Shown: piece after piece, positions 5,815 to 7,022 of the stretch | Position numbering within the stretch: position 1 is the first letter of the stretch | Layout: each line of letters begins with the position of its first letter | DNA from: Candidatus Fermentibacterota bacterium | GTDB lineage: Bacteria; Fermentibacterota; Fermentibacteria; Fermentibacterales; Fermentibacteraceae | Assembly (NCBI GenBank): GCA_022703195.1 | Contig: JAKLEF010000098.1 | Coordinates: 1 to 7,022, forward strand | Direction of reading: 5' to 3' | Length of the DNA stretch: 7,022 bases | The notes under the pieces: generated by a model | What the model saw: only the letters and a program-made list of their open reading frames with translations | What the model was told of the DNA's origin: nothing | Databases searched by the model: none | Made by a program: the position numbers and the translations under genes

Positions 5815-6209
5815 CTGAAGCCCCTCCCCCCGGATGGTCTTCCCCGGACGACCGGGTGTCCTGACTCGAGCACCCCTACTCGAGCCGCGACTCGTCATGT
5901 CTGAGGTCGGGTTCTGATCTGTCCCGTCCGGCTCCCTTCGCCCGCTGCCGGCGCGTACCGGGCGCCTGCATGCAATCGCAAGGATAGCGAAAATGGCATA
6001 TAATACCCAGTATTCTGCACGGGAGCCGTAAAGGTCCTGCAGGCCGGCAGGGCCTCCTGCACGGCAACGGGCCGGCCGGAGGAAACGGCTCCGCCCTGCG
6101 GACAGTTCGGTTGTGCCGGACTGGGAAGAGTACACCGATGCAGGCTGAGCAGGTCACCAAACATTACGGGCCGCTGGAGAGACAGTGCCTGCCGGTCGAT
6201 GTTGCGTGC
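5815..6209. other. 395-bp intergenic region, no supported gene
   Basis: I see no defensible coding sequence here. The region separates the stop of the repeat protein from the methyltransferase start. It contains an AT-rich island near 5990-6016 with a short inverted repeat, AATAC-CCA-GTATT (6002-6014), and a minus-strand TATTAT (6005-6000) that could be a -10 element for the methyltransferase, though its leader would be about 180 nt and no -35 matches. A GC hairpin (TGCAGGCC, 6038-6045, with GGCC and TGCA at 6051-6061, three-base bulge) has no U-tract. No tRNA or riboswitch was recognised. Confidence 0.55.
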
Positions 6210-7022
6210 TTACCTCAACAGCACCACCCGGGTGGAAGCCTCGAGATCGGCACTGGAGAGCCTCAGGAAGTACACGCCCTGGGCCAGGGCATGCCCGTTA
6301 CCGTCGAGGCCGTCCCAGTAGTGGGTCTGGGAGCCCGAGGGCAGGGTTCCAAGATCCTGCGTCTTCACCAGATGCCCTGCGGCGTCGTAGATATCGAGTG
6401 TCAGAGGGGAGAGCCCGGTACTCAGGAAGGAGAGCTCGATGCCGGCAGCCGTGGGATTGGGAGAGGCATGGAGGACGCTCGATTCCATTTCCGGGGAGGG
6501 TTCGATCCCTGTGTCGGGTTCCCATCGGGCGACGTGGCTGGCAAGGCTCCCCCCGGCCACGGTGAAGTAACCTCCCACATACACGTCTGAGCCACTCACA
6601 GCGATGGCGAAGACATTGCCGTTCACACCGCTTCCCAGTGCCGACCAGCTGCTGCCGTCCCATCTGGCGATGCGGTTGGCCGGACTGCCCCCGGCCTCGG
6701 TGAAGAATCCTCCCACATAGACGTCCGAGCCGCTCACGGCGATAGCCCGGACATAGTGGTTCAAACCGCTCCCCAGTGCCGACCAGCTGCTGCCGTCCCA
6801 GCAGGCGATGAGGCTGGCAGGGTTGCCGCCGGCCTCGGAGAACATGCCTCCCACATACATGTCCGAGCCGCTCAAGGCGATGGCCCAGACAAGGTTGTTC
6901 ATGCCGCTTCCGAGCACTGACCAGCTGCTGCCGTCCCATCTGGCTATGCGGCTGGCTGGATTACCCCCGGCCTCGTTGAAGACTCCTCCCACATACACGT
7001 CGGAACCGCTCACGACAATGGC
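6210..7022 (-). CDS. Secreted repeat protein with propeller-like repeats and FlgD-like C-terminal domain (N-terminus off the right edge)
   Basis: The visible 270 residues are the C-terminal part of a longer protein; the frame enters the window open at 7022 (A-I-V-V-S-G-S-D) and ends at TAA 6212-6210. Residues 1-167 hold four repeats (the first partial) of 46 residues with the pattern W-DGSSW-LGSG, then A-I-x-x-SGSD-YVGG-F-AGG and IARW. Such AGG/YVGG repeats build beta-propeller-like extracellular domains in bacterial surface proteins, related in look to Kelch/Rax2-type repeats. Residues 168-184 are a Pro/Glu linker. From about 185 to the end (ASPNPTAAG, IYDAAGHLVK, DGNGHALAQGVYFLRL) is a FlgD-like Ig domain of the kind used as a C-terminal sorting or anchoring module (type IX-like secretion tails). 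The protein is probably exported and cell-surface or released; the ligand is unknown. One repeat has IACW in place of IARW. Confidence 0.88.
   Translation of the reverse strand, partial: AIVVSGSDVYVGGVFNEAGGNPASRIARWDGSSWSVLGSGMNNLVWAIALSGSDMYVGGMFSEAGGNPASLIACWDGSSWSALGSGLNHYVRAIAVSGSDVYVGGFFTEAGGSPANRIARWDGSSWSALGSGVNGNVFAIAVSGSDVYVGGYFTVAGGSLASHVARWEPDTGIEPSPEMESSVLHASPNPTAAGIELSFLSTGLSPLTLDIYDAAGHLVKTQDLGTLPSGSQTHYWDGLDGNGHALAQGVYFLRLSSADLEASTRVVLLR
6522..7022 (-). repeat. In-frame 138-bp tandem repeat, about 3.6 copies
   Basis: The block beginning GACCAGCTGCTGCCGTCC on the plus strand recurs at 6643, 6781 and 6919, exactly 138 bp apart, equal to 46 codons. Copies are similar at the DNA level and not only in protein, with differences concentrated between the conserved W-DG and YVGG blocks. 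This suggests recent expansion or ongoing homogenisation. The array continues past the right edge, so the total copy number is unknown. Confidence 0.9.

Noticed and set aside
5815..6135. N-terminal extension of the methyltransferase from ATG 6135, including a hydrophobic stretch
   Set aside because: The added 107 residues are mostly Arg/Gly/Pro with no family match, the hydrophobic patch comes from the AT-rich island, and GTG 5814 has a good GGAGG 8 bases upstream.
1..7022. CRISPR array, tRNA genes or insertion sequence
   Set aside because: No short direct repeats with spacers, no cloverleaf-like segment and no transposase or terminal inverted repeats were seen; the only tandem repeat is coding.

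Overview
The window is GC-rich, and every gene I can support lies on the minus strand, so transcription runs from right to left. The right-hand gene ends in a FlgD-like/secretion-tail type C-terminal domain behind AGG-rich propeller-like repeats. That architecture is common in FCB-group-like candidate phyla (Fermentibacteria, Eisenbacteria and relatives). Together with the Fe-S and radical-SAM proteins, it suggests an uncultivated, probably anaerobic bacterium; this placement is inference. Six of the genes end in TGA, so TGA is an ordinary stop codon here.

Layout from right to left (5' to 3' on the minus strand): (a) 7022-6210, the C-terminal part of a secreted repeat protein with an in-frame 138-bp tandem repeat; (b) 6209-5815, a gap with no gene I can defend; (c) 5814-4336, a two-gene unit of a class I SAM methyltransferase and a nucleotidyltransferase-fold protein; (d) 4295-3555, a self-contained unit of promoter, secreted protein gene and strong terminator; (e) 3415-2690, a short QueG-like protein with two [4Fe-4S] clusters; (f) 2626-1, a tightly coupled cassette of two paralogous membrane-anchored zinc-ribbon-like proteins, a radical SAM/SPASM enzyme, and a fourth gene cut off by the window edge. 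All three junctions in (f) are 4-base ATGA or GTGA overlaps.

Two parts stand out. First, the secreted protein in (d) is interrupted by one in-frame TGA at codon 36. The frame is open before it (signal peptide) and after it (170 residues). The TGA makes a CxxU motif with the only cysteine of the predicted mature protein. It is followed at SECIS distance by a perfect 7-bp hairpin with an AGGU loop and a second, outer stem. A selenocysteine-containing exported protein is a serious possibility; a nonsense mutation or base-call error is the competing explanation.

Second, cassette (f) pairs a SPASM maturase-type enzyme with a membrane-anchored protein whose C-terminus is a Gly-rich tail with four regularly spaced cysteines, C-x4-C-x3-C-x4-C. 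The adjacent paralog lacks this tail. This resembles a modification enzyme encoded next to its substrate, but the substrate link is inference.
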